Source: Ornithodoros turicata (Eukaryota > Arthropoda > Arachnida > Ixodida > Argasidae). From it: a stretch of 64,000 bases of DNA. This document shows positions 1 through 10,562 of this stretch, one piece after another. The notes under the pieces are model-generated. The model was not told the origin of the DNA. It searched no databases and saw nothing but the letters and a program-made list of their open reading frames with translations. Positions within the stretch are counted from its first letter, which is position 1. Every line of letters begins with the position of its first letter. The stretch lies in NCBI RefSeq assembly GCF_037126465.1, contig NW_026999326.1:1178001-1242000 (forward strand). The letters run 5' to 3'. The position numbers were made by a program, and so were the translations under genes.

Positions 1-200
1 GCAAAAAATGACCCGCCTCGGCAGCATATTTGTTTCTAAAAGTGAATTTCGCGAATTCGGACGTTGACACGTTTACGAAGTGTTTCGCGGGACCTTAATT
101 TCGCGGTACGTAGATTCTGCACCAGGAAGTTCGGGGTGTTACTTTTTTAGCGGAATTTTAATTTCGCGGCAAAATAGCTCTCGTGAAATTCGTGATAAAT
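1..200. repeat. TTCGCG-motif repeat, possible transposon end
   Basis: The motif AATTTCGCG or TTTCGCGG recurs at about 45, 85, 98 and 162 within 130 bases, some copies followed by a run of A or T. Such short subterminal motifs are common near the ends of DNA transposons. No terminal inverted repeat is visible because the window starts here. No coding sequence is recognised. Confidence 0.35.
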
Positions 201-1440
201 ACCATCTATCGACTGTACGAGAGCACGCGGGTTGTGCGTTGTTAGTCGTTACAAGACATGGCAAGTTTGAGGGACCGACTGATGAGCGGCTGTTCGCAGC
301 GATGCAGTCGAGGGAAATCTGAGAAAATTTCAGTGCTTGCTCTGCGGCTCAACTTCAGGTGCTGGTTGACAACACTTGCGCATCCTCCCCGTGACACCCG
401 TTCGCTCCGACTTGTAAAAACAAGGGAAGCGTACACCAGATCCTCACACATGCATGGCTCATACAGACAAGCACTCCAGTGCTAATCACATAACTCCACA
501 CCATTTCATCTCAGAGCCCACATTTGAAGTTTTCGAAATCAATGTCCGTCATTTAATTATTCAACAGGAACTCATTAGTATCAGTAGATTGCGTTACCAA
601 GGTTTCCACTATGTCTGTTGATGTGCACTTGCTGGAACAACGAAGCAAATGTGCTGTCTGTTGTGGGAAACAGAAGCCGCAGCGACGAAGGCATCAGAAC
701 AGACGACATTTGCTTATCGTTAGACGTTGATAGCAAAGAGAAGCACAGACATGGAGACGATGACAGCGGAGCCCACGCCTTTCCACCATCCTACTGCAAG
801 AGCGACCACTGTGATCATTGTGGTGATGACTACGACGAAAATTGTTGAACCGATCCTCCATGGTCCACGTCGGAATGCTCTGGTTCCAGTGTCTTTCTCC
901 ATCGTCGGAAGTACAGTGGCTGCTGGTGTCTCGCTGGATTCCTTTTCTTCTCCAATACGTGTCGTCGTCGTCGGAGGAGCAGCTTTCGTACTCGCCCATT
1001 TGGGGTGAATGTGCGCACACCCATCCCTGCTGCATGCATTTAATTATTCACTCTCGGTATGGTAGTACCCTCGATTGTGAGTGTGGGGAAAATGTTGGGC
1101 ATATGAACATCTTTGGAGACATTCACAAGGGAGACTGACTTGCTAGTTGAGAGTCCAAGTCCTTTGGAAGATTGCGTCCAAGTAGGTGATTCAGTGTTAT
1201 CTGTGCAGATGATTGTAGTCGTCGTTTTATTTTTCCGACGAAGTGGAGACAGATGTCATCACCGTAAACGCATACGGCATAGTTGGACAGTCAAGATGTA
1301 TGTCTGTGAGTGCAAGATTGAAAGGATTGGGGAAAGTCCTTGAGGTACTCCATTTGTCAGTAATCTTTTTGGCTGGTGCAGCCCTCTATGACCACAGCCA
1401 AAGTTCGATTTACAAGATCTCGATTTTCGATGCAAGTTGA
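201..1440. other. no recognised gene; one weak hydrophobic reading frame
   Basis: Nothing here is recognised with confidence. On the minus strand at about 720-902 a 60-codon frame encodes a hydrophobic stretch (TIFVVVITTMITVVALAVGWW, in two parts) after an arginine-rich segment. This could be the membrane anchor of a single-pass protein, but the opposite strand is equally open and no splice signals decide the matter. It may be chance. Confidence 0.2.
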
Positions 1441-1769
1441 CAATCTCTTAGGTATGCAAGAGTTTTTCAGAGGAAAAATGATAATTCGTGCTGGACGTTG
1501 TCAAAAGCTTGTTTTATGCCGATGAAAAGTGCTAGAGATATTCTACCTTTTGGTGATACTTGTTGGAATCCGGTTGAAATTGGCCTAAGAGCATCGGCTG
1601 TTCCACGACGTTGCCGATAGGCGCACATGTGTTCAGGGATTACCTTACTCCTCTCCAAGTGTATCATCAAGTGTATCAAGTGTAGTAAACAGCTGCCTCC
1701 CTCTTCTGCACGTCCTAAAACTACTCTGTGGAAAGTTGTGGGGTAATCACCCACGGACAATGCTGACAC
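1440..1769 (-). pseudogene. LINE reverse transcriptase fragment, inverted 5' part
   Basis: The minus strand encodes about 100 residues of a non-LTR reverse transcriptase. ERSKVIPEHMCAYRQRRGTA is the usual segment before RT motif A, followed by ALFIGIKQAFDNVQHE, which matches motif A (FxDIxKAFDxVxH) with the first catalytic Asp changed to Gly. The frame stops soon after. The piece abuts, in opposite orientation, the C-terminal half of a similar element at 1785-3370. Reading away from the junction runs 5' to 3', as expected if the 5' part of one insertion was inverted. It is dead. Confidence 0.75.
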
Positions 1770-1784
1770 TTTATTAGGCGCTTG

Positions 1785-3370
1785 TTCTTAGCCACCTTTC
1801 CAATGCTCTCGCGGTCACACAGCCATCCGCCTCTCGCCTGCAACGACTTGAAAGGCTCTACAGAGCCGGACTACGCATCACCCCGAGTCTTCCACGTGCT
1901 TCTGGTGTTGAGGAAACCCTTCTACAGGCGGCATAATGGGCTCTTAGCGTCCACGCTGAAAATGCTGTATACACTTCTATTACACGGCTGCATCGCTTTT
2001 CCTCTACTCACTGTTTCATCAGGCAAATCAAGTAATGTTTCAATAGAAACGTCGGCAAACTTTGCAGTGCCTATCTCAGAAAAATCTAGAAAAACTCTGT
2101 CAACGCAGGGACGGAAAGCTCACCACCCTGGACGGATCACATTCCCACCACTTGGTTCACTATTCATGGACTTCAGGGAAAGGAACGGACACCCGCAATT
2201 GTTACATGACCTTGGCGCTACCTGATCTACACTGAGGGATATATATAGCTTCCAATTCATCATCAAGTGCATATTACATCGCATCTTCGAACTCTCAGTG
2301 ATCCGCTAAGCTAAATTGTACATTTCTCTTCAACGACAGCAGAGCTATGTGCAATTCTACATCGAGGCTGCATCTATTGGAGCCTCTTTTTTCAGTTGTG
2401 ATGACGTTGTGATCTTCACTGAATCTCTGTCCGCCTTATGCGAACTATCTGATCTCGACAGTCCTACAACACCGGTCAAATGCATTACTAAGGCCATGGA
2501 ACTCTCTCAAGAACAAGGGGAAAACATCACGCTTCAAGGGTTCCCTCCCATGTTGGTATATTCCGCAGTGAGGAAGCCGACAGACTAGCAAAGGAGGCTC
2601 ACACCCTCTCAAACCTCACATTCTCAGTCCCATCAGAAGAGAACGCCAAGCTCGTTGTCAACAAACTAATGACATCTTCTGGTACCAGACGTGCTATTTA
2701 CCAAGCCCGCCTCCTCTTATGTCCCGTACTTGCACCAGGGCCACCGCCACTGTCCTACACCGCATCTGGACTGAGGCATCCTTTACGCGCAGCTGGCTTC
2801 AGCGGATTAACCTCATGCCATCTCCAATTTGTCAGAAATGCAAAGCAGCTATTGGAACTGTTTAACATGTACTACTCGAATGTACTGCTTATGCCACTCA
2901 TCGTGGAAAATTCTTGTCACCTTTGAACAATAGCAACCTTCCGCTGTCCGACGTCCTCTTCGGCGGCGCTACACCGGCAGAGAAGGCGCAAACGGACTGC
3001 TGCCCGAGTCTGCTTCTTAAAAGACACAAGTCTCATCCTACGTCTTTGCATCCCTGGCATCCAAGCAGCTCCTATGTTGCTGGTTGTTATCCTTTTGTCC
3101 CGTCTCAAGATCGTCACCGTGGACTGACTTTCTATCTGGGACCCGGTCTACCTAACCTGATCGAAACTCTGTGTGTTCTGTTTTGCTTCCGGGTCATCCT
3201 TAGCCGCCTCATGATTTACACCGCGTATGCTATTCAACTGCTGCGTAGAAACTCATCTTACATTATCTCACCTAACCTCACCCTCTTCTTATTAATCATT
3301 TACTTCATCCTCCTGCGTTAGTCGTGACGTTGCCCGCTACAAGCGTGGCAAGCAGTTTCACCACCACTAT
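1785..3370 (+). pseudogene. LINE 3' half: RNase H and C-terminal zinc motif, decayed
   Basis: This is the distal part of a non-LTR retrotransposon ORF2 read in several broken frames. Around 1830 RLQRLERLYRAGLRITPSLP matches the region after RT. Around 2400 VIFTESLSALCEL is the third RNase H acidic block. At 2535-2600, in another frame, VPSHVGIF then EEADRLAKEAH is the final RNase H block. At 2745-2960 a third stretch carries the Cx2C...HxxxxC motif (CQKCKA ... HVLLEC) typical of LINE C termini, with an internal TAA. The 3' untranslated end (about 3315-3370) reads GTTAGTCGTGACGTTGCCCG and resembles the tail of the SINE at 6101-6395. At least three frame changes make it inactive. Confidence 0.8.
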
Positions 3371-3595
3371 TTATATATCACAAATAATTTATTCAGAAAC
3401 ATTACATACATTATCGGCGCACTAAAGAAGACGCCTGTGAGGCCCGCATCAGGCAAGCAGCAGAAAGTCACGTTTGAATGTAGTAGCTGTACAGGGCCAT
3501 CGTGGGTGCTTATAAAGCTACGGACGGGCCTAGACGGTGGTTGCTCCTACAAAGACATTGACTAAACGTTTTAAGTCAGCTACCCACTAGCCCCG

Positions 3596-4290
3596 TCACT
3601 TGCTGCCCGCCGTCTTCTTGAACTTGTGTGGATATGTGTGTTTTATTACTAGTGTTTCATTAAAGGGACTCTGACCAGAAGTTCGACAAATCTTTCGTTT
3701 GCATCTACTACGAAGGTATAATATGCCTCGCGAAATATTTTGGCTGTGCGCGGCAGCAAAGTTTGCCAAACGGGGAGCTGAAAACCGGCTTCGCTTTTCC
3801 TCCTCAACTCGCGCAATCGGCGCCGAAATATAGCCTCTTTGTAGTGGACATCCTCCAATTTCCGTGTGCATGACGAAAGCACGAGGTCCATTTTTCATTG
3901 GGCGCCCGGACCGGAAGTTTTCTTGTTCACAAGCTCGCTTGCCTGCGCACCCTTATTTCATCGTTGTTAGTGAGTTTGTGAGAGCGGCGGCATCCGTCCA
4001 GAAAGGGATCTTCAATATGGACGTCAAAGCAAGAAAGGCGGAGACTTCGAGTCCGGAACCTTTTTTCTTACCTTTCTGACATCGACAAGGAAATTCTGCG
4101 TGCTGAACAGGTCGGTAGCCTTGCTTTGGAAACGTCGCCGATGCCGCGAATGCAAGACGAAGTTAGAGCTCTACGAACATCGGTCACAGATGAAGCAAAG
4201 AGCATCAGTCGCCTGTCTTCGACAGACAGGCAAGCGATGAGCTTTTTAACGCACACTGTGATCGAACATGTAAACGTTCTCTGAGATTTC
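3596..4290. other. unassigned open frames, possible host exon
   Basis: Two modest frames look more protein-like than chance. On the minus strand (3649-3891) an 80-residue frame holds KLEDVHYKEAIFRRRLRELR and continues without low complexity to a stop. On the plus strand a frame near 4075-4285 reads YLSDIDKEILRAEQVGSLAL and onward to a TGA. Neither matches a family I recognise and no clean splice pair joins them. They could be exons of an unknown gene or parts of a decayed element. Confidence 0.2.
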
Positions 4291-5690
4291 GTGTACTTAT
4301 ATTTAATGCGCACTTGCTGTTTATGGGGCTAGTGTGTGATAATGCCGAAGGAGATCGAATACGTGTGCTGCAAGGAGCTCGAAAACATTGCCGAATGACT
4401 GCAGTATTAGTGCATTACAACCCACGAACATTTTCAACTTCTATGCTTCAATATGACTGTCCTGAAGGTGGCATATTTTGAACTCCGTGAGCAGCGCGAA
4501 CCTATGAGCGACTATATTCACTAGTAGGTCACATATGTCCTTGTCGAATGATGTTAAAATTTGGGCGCTCAAAACTGGTTTGGTCCTGCATTAAAGTCGC
4601 TCAAAACTCCAGTACAGGGCGCAGCACATAAAAAGACTATACAATACACAACTCTGAACTGGAGAAAAGCAATAGAGGCAATTTTGTAATTGTCAGTGTG
4701 TTGTGTCCTGAGTCACCTTTTTATGTATAGCCCTGTGCATAGGGCTTTAACGTAGGTTTTTCGCGATATCGAGTGTTCTTGATTGTCCATCCAGTGAAAA
4801 GTAAAGCAATGTTGGTTTCTAAAAGAACACAGCATGTGTAGTAATATATAGGGTGGGGGCAGGTAAACTGTAGTTGCTCTCATGTACATGTGGAAATTAC
4901 ACTGCACACACACTGTACTGTAACCGGTTACTTATTCGCCTAAAATATATTTTATGTACATCTGCGTAGACGATACAGATACACTGCTGTCGCCAGTTTA
5001 ACAAGGTGAGTATGGCACAAGCTTGGGAAAAACATGAGCATGGTCATCCCAGCCTGTGCAGTGAAGAGGGTCTGGCAAGCCTTTTCCACAGAAACTGCCA
5101 CAGGCTTCAAGTACCCGAGATCCTAACGGGAGGTACCTCTTCGCACACCTGGTCTATCGCACTTAAAATGATGCCGCTCCTGTACTTAGGACGACGTATA
5201 GCTATCAGGGTGATGCAGGGTTAATGAGTTCAATATGTCGTGTTGAAACATAACAGTAGTCTTTTTTAATGAGTCTTGCGAAACGGTAGATGAGCACTCC
5301 TTTCGTGACATTCTCTACCGTTGCTATAGTGAACAATTTCTTGAGCAAGACTGATGAACGAACGAAAAACAAAAACAGAGTCTGTTTTCCAAATATGTAT
5401 CTTCCTTATAACTTCCGTATTTGTTAAGTGACCCATGTTGATGTCCCCCCTCATGTAATGCCTGCAAGGGCCTTTGAGTATATTCATAAATAAATAAATA
5501 TCAAAACCGGAAAAAGATGTAACATCTATTGTAACACCTATCCTCTCTTTGTGTGAATGATACATCAACATTCTCAGAAGCTATGTGGTCACACTTTGCC
5601 TCATTGTGCCTAAAGCCTAGTTCCACCTCTTACATCATCTCCGCATCTTCGATCTCCAAACTAGTACAAGACTAAAATAATCAGTTACTA
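4291..5690. other. intergenic, nothing recognised
   Basis: AT-rich sequence with only short frames. I see no domain, inverted repeat or tandem array. A purine-rich run (GGAGGGGGAGC) near 5700 borders the repeat that follows. Confidence 0.4.
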
Positions 5691-5694
5691 CATT

Positions 5695-5960
5695 AAAAAA
5701 GGAGGGGGAGCAAAATAAAAGCTGGCACATCTAAAATTCGAAGAAACCCTGGTGCTTCCACGGGGCTACTCACGGCTCAGTCCTGTATCAGATCCCGATG
5801 GAAAACAGCTTTTCTGAGCCTCAGTGATAGCTTCCCTTGATTGCCCTGACTGTGAGGCTCGGTGGCCAGTGGGCTTGCGTCTCGTAGTGGGGTTTGGAAT
5901 AAAGGGAGCAAGGAGCATCTCTCTGCAGCCTTAAGAAGGACATCAACATTGCGTGTCAAG
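5695..5960 (-). repeat. dispersed repeat, copy 1 (partner at 62870-63190)
   Basis: Read on the minus strand this stretch matches 62870-63190 on the plus strand over some 250 bases, including the shared peptide-like reading SLRLRKAVF..RDLI just before a stop, and the sequence GATGTGCCAGCTTT downstream. The repeat is of unknown class. The gypsy element begins immediately to its right, so the LTR element probably inserted into this repeat. Confidence 0.6.
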
Positions 5961-5977
5961 GCACAGCATTTCATATT

Positions 5978-6562
5978 GTAAGGATTCGGTCTTCCGAGAG
6001 AAGACGACGAGGAGTCTAGAGCAGGGAAGACGACGAGAGCTGCTATAGGCTGTATATGCTGTATAGGCGGTAACCGACTTGGAAGAAGTGGACAGGAGGA
6101 CCAGCTCCCGTGGCTCAGTGGCCATGTCACGTCGTGCTGGCCATGGTGTGACAGTGTCACGTGCTGGCCATGTCACGTCGAGACTGGGAGGTACCCGGGT
6201 TCGAATCCAGGTGCCGGCTGTGCTGTCTGGGGTTTTTCCTGGGTTTTCCTCAGACGCTTTCAGACATATGTCGGCACAGTTCCCCCAGGAGTCGGCCCAG
6301 GACGCACATTTCCCCAGGGCGTCAGTCGTGACGTTGCCCACATACGTGAGGCCGACAACGGCAAGCCCTTTCACCATCACCACCACCACCACCACGTGGA
6401 CAGGAGGATTCCGATCTCAACGGAACGACTGGCAGCCGCTTGATGGGCACTGCATGGGACTTGATGATGTATTTTTGTTGTTAATTTAAGCGTGGTGGGA
6501 AAGTAAACTTGCTCTTAAACGTTCCGCCTCAGGTCTCAAGGAGTTAATTACAAGAACCTCAC
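5978..6562 (+). repeat. 5' LTR of the gypsy element, interrupted by a SINE
   Basis: It starts GTAAGGATTCGGTCTTCCGA and ends AAGAACCTCAC, matching the 228-bp 3' LTR. It is longer because of a 295-bp SINE plus its 13-bp duplication, and a short extra segment near 6030-6080 (GCTGTATATGCTGTATAGG). Single-base differences from the 3' copy (for example TTGTTGTTAATT versus TTGTCGTTAATT) indicate age. Confidence 0.85.
6101..6395 (+). mobile_element. tRNA-derived SINE inserted in the LTR
   Basis: A polymerase III A box (TGGCTCAGTGG, 6111-6121) and B box (GGTTCGAATCC, 6198-6208) mark a tRNA-derived head. A tRNA-unrelated body and a (CAC)n tail follow. Perfect 13-bp target duplications GTGGACAGGAGGA lie at 6088-6100 and 6396-6408; the uninterrupted 3' LTR carries one copy of the same sequence. 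The spacing between the boxes is unusually long because a 15-bp word (GGCCATGTCACGTCG) occurs twice, at 6120-6134 and 6166-6180. The body resembles tick SINEs as I remember them. Its last 70 bases resemble the LINE 3' end at 3315-3370. Confidence 0.9.
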
Positions 6563-6566
6563 AATT

Positions 6567-6583
6567 TGGCGCAGCCGACACGG
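6567..6583 (+). promoter_or_regulatory. primer-binding site of the gypsy element
   Basis: TGGCGCAGCCGACACGG begins with the TGG that pairs with a tRNA 3' CCA and lies just inside the 5' LTR, where minus-strand DNA synthesis would be primed. The cognate tRNA was not determined. Confidence 0.7.
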
Positions 6584-6698
6584 ACTTCTTGGATCACCTT
6601 TTGGAACGTTCGAACGCATGCCACGTAGACAACATGCCTCTGAAGAAAGATGCCAACGGTGCAACTGCAACTACAAATGATATCAACGACACGTTGAC

Positions 6699-7227
6699 AT
6701 GGAAGGAATTCCCAACGCCCTTAAGGAACCAACTGAAGCTTTGAGTCTGGCTGTACAGACGCAGACCAGCGCTTCCCGATCAACTGAAGTAAACGTGACG
6801 CCAGACTTGATCACGCATGTACGACTCTTCGACGGATCCTCAGGCGATAATGTTAGCGACTGGTTGACTGAATTCCAGCGGATCGCAACTCTCGCGCAGT
6901 GGAATGACGAAATGTCTCTCAGTATGGCCATCAGCAAACTTCGAAGTACTACCCGACGTTGGCATGGAGCACGAGGGAAAAACCTCAAGACATATGGCAA
7001 CAATGGAAAACTGCATTGGTGAGTGCATTTTCTGTGGAAGAAAATCCAGCACTCCTGTATGACAATATGCTGAAACGTGTTCAGCGTATGTCGGAAAATG
7101 TAGCCAACTATATGTACTGCAAAACGGAACTTCTTCGGAAGTCCAAGATTGAGGAGAACACGTCAACCTTTCCTTCGATTATTCTTTCTGGTTTAAGGGA
7201 TCAAACGCATATCGCAAGACTCAGATG
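6699..7227 (+). pseudogene. gag: gypsy gag, N-terminal part
   Basis: Two overlapping frames (6699-7022 and 6959 onward) encode a retrotransposon capsid-type Gag. VRLFDGSSGDNVSDWLTEFQ matches the start of the Retrotrans_gag domain, and WHGAR then WQQWKTALVSAF matches its middle. A one-base shift in the run near 6970-6980 separates the frames. The frame continues to RLR at 7227, where a DNA transposon interrupts it. An earlier ATG at 6619 leads quickly to a stop, so 6699 is the first usable start. Gag would form the particle in which reverse transcription takes place. Confidence 0.75.
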
Positions 7228-7969
7228 GGCGATTCCACGCGAAATGATCCAGCGGACCTGCTCGGCCTCCACAAAACGATCCCAAATTTTTACGAAAATT
7301 TTTTTAGCAGTCCCTAATAGTGCAAAACGACACACCACGAAACATTTCTTCCCAAACTTTAATTATTATGTTGTAGAGGAAGGCTCGTTCTATAAAACTG
7401 CGTTGGTTTCAGGCGTCTCTTCCGCCCTCTTCATTGCGTGTTTTACGCTCGATTGTAGCGAATTTTGGAAAAATCGCATACTTCCTCTTTTTTTCCTGCA
7501 ATGACTAGAACAATTACGTGTCTTGCGATTTTTCCTGTTGAAGTATTTCACGAGGCCTTGACAGGAAAAAATATTCCTTAAAATTTAATAGTTTGATTTT
7601 CCACAAAAAAATCGCGAAATAGAAGGAAAATTGCGAAACTTCCAGCCTTTGTATACCAGCACCGACTACAGCACGACAACCGGGATTTGAACACTGTGTA
7701 TAGCATGGTTTCCTCTATATGCAAAAGAAAACCGCGCAGTTCTAGGTGCTTTCTATGAGCCGCAGCTGCCATTCACGCCAGGCACGGTTTTCGCCAGCGC
7801 TGCGAACTTTGCTCGTGTGTAGCACCCGCCACATTGAGATTTTGGGAAGAAATGTTTCGTGGTGTGTCGTTTTGCACTATTAGGGACTGCTAAAAAAAAA
7901 TTCCTAAAAATTCCCGATAGTTTTGCGACGGCCGAGCAGGTCCGCTGGATCATTTCGCATGGAATCGCC
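7228..7969. mobile_element. 742-bp inverted-repeat DNA transposon (MITE) in gag
   Basis: The ends are inverted repeats of about 130 bp: 7228-7357 begins GGCGATTCCACGCGAAATGA, and the right end (7842-7969) is its near-exact complement, including GCAGTCCCTAATAGTGCAAA. A 6-bp direct repeat CAGATG (7222-7227 and 7970-7975) flanks it. The gag reading frame is the same on both sides if one copy of the duplication is kept. The 480-bp interior has no transposase. Long terminal repeats suggest a Mutator-like relative, but those usually duplicate 9 bp, so the superfamily is open. Peptide-like frames on both strands in the arms are only the inverted repeat read twice. Confidence 0.8.
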
Positions 7970-7975
7970 CAGATG

Positions 7976-8993
7976 TCAGTCTTGGGACGGTCTCGATGAC
8001 CTCATCAAAGCTGCAAGACAGCTAGAGGATGATGAAGTCATGCACAGGCGCGTGCATGCTTGGTCCGCTCAGCCAGTTCAGCCTTCAGTGGTTCGGTCCA
8101 AAGATTCATTCCAATGCAACAAATCTTCGGAAAGTCATAATCATAAAGTCATAAAGTCACGTGCGTGCCACAGGTTGCGCTTTATTTTTGAAGCGTGATG
8201 TGGGCAAGCTTACGCTTGTCCCATCCTACAGTTGGAAATACGAAGTCATAACCGGACGGATACGAAGCTCACTTCTTCAGAAGCAAATGTGCCTGTGACG
8301 CCATCGACCCCGCAAGTCCCTACAACAAAGCCGCGCCCTTCGTCAAAGAGCACGCCAGTGTGCTACACATGTGGTCAAGAAGGACACATTGCTCCGAAGT
8401 GCGCAAAACAGAAAAGAAAGATGCACTCCATATTGACGGGAGATCACAAGCAGATCTTCATACAGGCAACGGTGAACAACCGTGAAACTCTCATGCTGCT
8501 TGACACAGGAGCAACGCTCAGCGTTATGTCGAAAGATTTTTCCAAGAAACTGGGTGTTCTGGAAGATGCTGCCAGTTGCAACAGCCCCGTTTGGAACGCT
8601 GATAAAACAAAAATCACCGTTCTGGGCACGGTGCCTGTACTGGTGAAGGTAAAGTCCTGGAAACGAGAGGTGCCAACCCTCATCATGGAAGACTGTTCCA
8701 CAGACTTTATTGCCGGCACGAACATCATCGATTACTTGGTACAAGAACTCTCTTTTCGACCGCAAAAGCTGCGTACAACTACTGGAGAGGACATCGACAT
8801 CCTTACCTCTGAAGACGGAGATTCTAACTGCACTACCGTGCTGGACGTTCAGCCTGCATATAGTACTTCATCAATCTCTAACGATGGAACCCAAGAAATA
8901 ACAAGTAGCACCACAGGTGGTCCTGCGGACGCACTATCTGCACGCACTGCGCACTGCGTCACCTTTTCTTATTACGCACTGCGCACTGCGTAA
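7976..8993 (+). pseudogene. gypsy gag C-terminus, zinc knuckle and protease
   Basis: After the inserted transposon the frame resumes with GLDDLIKAARQLEDDEV, a common end of gypsy Gag. After a short frame break near 8200 it continues into a CCHC zinc knuckle (CYTCGQEGHIAPKC, about 8364-8405). An aspartic protease follows with the active-site motif LLDTGAT (about 8499-8519) and the flap-like ITVLGTVPV. The frame then runs into foreign sequence at about 8920 and stops at 8993. Reverse transcriptase, expected directly after the protease, is absent. Confidence 0.8.
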
Positions 8994-9114
8994 TAAGAAA
9001 AGGTGACTATTTAGGAAGGCTAAGAGCTCTAACTGTTCTAATTCTTGGAGGGAGTACAGTTTGTGCGCTAGTTCTTATAAATCTGCGCTGAAGAAAGCTA
9101 AGAACAAATACTTC
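8930..9114. other. deletion scar filled with a palindrome and a LINE scrap
   Basis: Between protease and the RNase H remnant lies sequence foreign to the element. First is a perfect hairpin with 21-bp arms at 8958-8978 and 8987-9007 around an 8-base loop, itself built from repeats of GCACTGC. Then 9007-9114 reads, in one frame, LFRKAKSSNCSNSW then YKSALKKAKNKYFSR, which resembles the linker between endonuclease and RT of non-LTR retrotransposons. Patchwork filler like this suggests error-prone repair or template switching when about 2 kb of pol was lost. Confidence 0.6.
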
Positions 9115-10513
9115 AGTCGCATTCAAGCATAGAAGTGCTAAGCTCAACCCCGTCGCGGATGCGCTGTCATGTAGCACAGTTGCTGCTGTAATCACACGGG
9201 CCCAAGCGTCTGCTCGGAACGACATACAGGAAAGCGCAACACAACAGACGGATTCGGAGTATCTCGCAGTAGATCCAGATACTTTCAAAGGAGGAGAAGC
9301 CTTCAGGCAAGCTCAAAGGATAGATCCTGTCTTGCAACCCATTTTTGAAAAATTTCACTCTGATGGACCGGTTGTTTAACACAACGGAGAGAAATTCAGC
9401 CTTCAGGAAGGCATCCTCTGCCAGCTAGTAGCCAGCAGAGATAACAAGGAACAGTGGAAGCCGTTTCTTCCCAGTTCGCTACGAGAGATGTTTCTTGTAT
9501 CATTTCACGACGCACCAACGGCCGGACACCTTGGACTGTCAAAAACGCATTCAAGCTTGAAGAACCGAGTGGTATGGCCGAAAATGCACCGAGGTGTGGA
9601 ACAGTACGTAGCATCCTGCGAAAGTTGTCAACGTGCGAAAATCCCACGGCAAAAGCCCCAAGGCTACATGTCTTCGTACACAGCAAAGCAGCCACTCCAG
9701 GTGTGGGCTGCCGACCTTATGAGACCGTATCCGGCAACATCGAAGGGTTTCCAGTTCCTGCTCGTTTTTGTGGACATCTTCACCAAATACGTCGAAGCCT
9801 TTCCACTCAGATCGGCCACAGCAACCGCTGTCTGTGACAAGACACGGGAGTTACTCTCACGATGGCGAGCGCCATGCATCTTATTTACGGATAATGCCCG
9901 GAATTCAAATCATCCAACATGTCCGTATTGTGTGCATCATGGGGAGTTGAGAAAACATTCACTCTAACGTATCACCCGCAACCCAATGCAACAGAGAGGT
10001 ATAATCAGACACTCAAGTACATGATCAAGACATACCTGGAAGAAAATCAGCGACAATGGGACACGAAGCATCCCGAACTGCTTTTCGCCCTACGGTCTGC
10101 GAAGAACCGTTCAACTGGATCAGCTCCATTTGAGTTAATCCTCACCGCCCTTCCCAGAGCACCGGCAGATTCAGTGTTTCCGGTGGGATTGCTTCCCGAT
10201 CACACGAATGGAACGATTGAAGAACGGCTCGAAAAAGCTGCTAGAAGCAGTCACAGAAGCGCAACCATTACTGCAACAGATCTCGGCGATTTGCAGAATT
10301 CAATGTCGTGCCCTGGTGCTTTATCGCAACAGGGCCTTGTCGAATAAGGCCGAAGGAGAAACTTCTCGACTCGCAAAGCCATGGATTGGGCCAGCGAAAA
10401 TTATCCACAGGTCGGGAAATGTCTACACTCTTGATCTTGGCTCAAGAGTCAACCCAAGGCTCCACGTACAAGATTTGAGGCGCTACATTGCGCGTCGGCA
10501 CGTCAACCGATAA
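9115..10513 (+). pseudogene. pol: gypsy pol 3' part: RNase H tail and integrase
   Basis: HRSAKLNPVADALS is the very end of gypsy RNase H. Integrase follows: the H2C2 zinc domain (HDAPTAGHLG ... CESCQRAK), core Asp in VWAADLM, second Asp in ILFTDNA, and Glu in NATERYNQ after a frame change near 9905-9920. A second frame change near 10210-10340 leads to the C-terminal segment (AKPWIGPAKIIHRSGNVYTL, DLRRYI), a GPY/F-like module. An in-frame stop (VV*HNGEK) occurs near 9377. Integrase would insert the cDNA; this copy cannot make it. Confidence 0.85.
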
Positions 10514-10562
10514 CACTTCCAAGTGAAGCGTGACGGTTCGGTTCCGCAGCGTACAGACCGTC

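Noticed and set aside
6181..6210. tRNA-like B box, possible tRNA gene
   Set aside because: No cloverleaf can be completed; target duplications and the A/B box layout show a SINE. The same applies to 17904-17950.
6361..6395. histidine/threonine-rich coding repeat
   Set aside because: The CAC repeats are the SINE tail, not a coding tract.
7753..7953. minus-strand ORF resembling the plus-strand gag end
   Set aside because: It is the inverted repeat arm of the inserted transposon read backwards, not a second gag.
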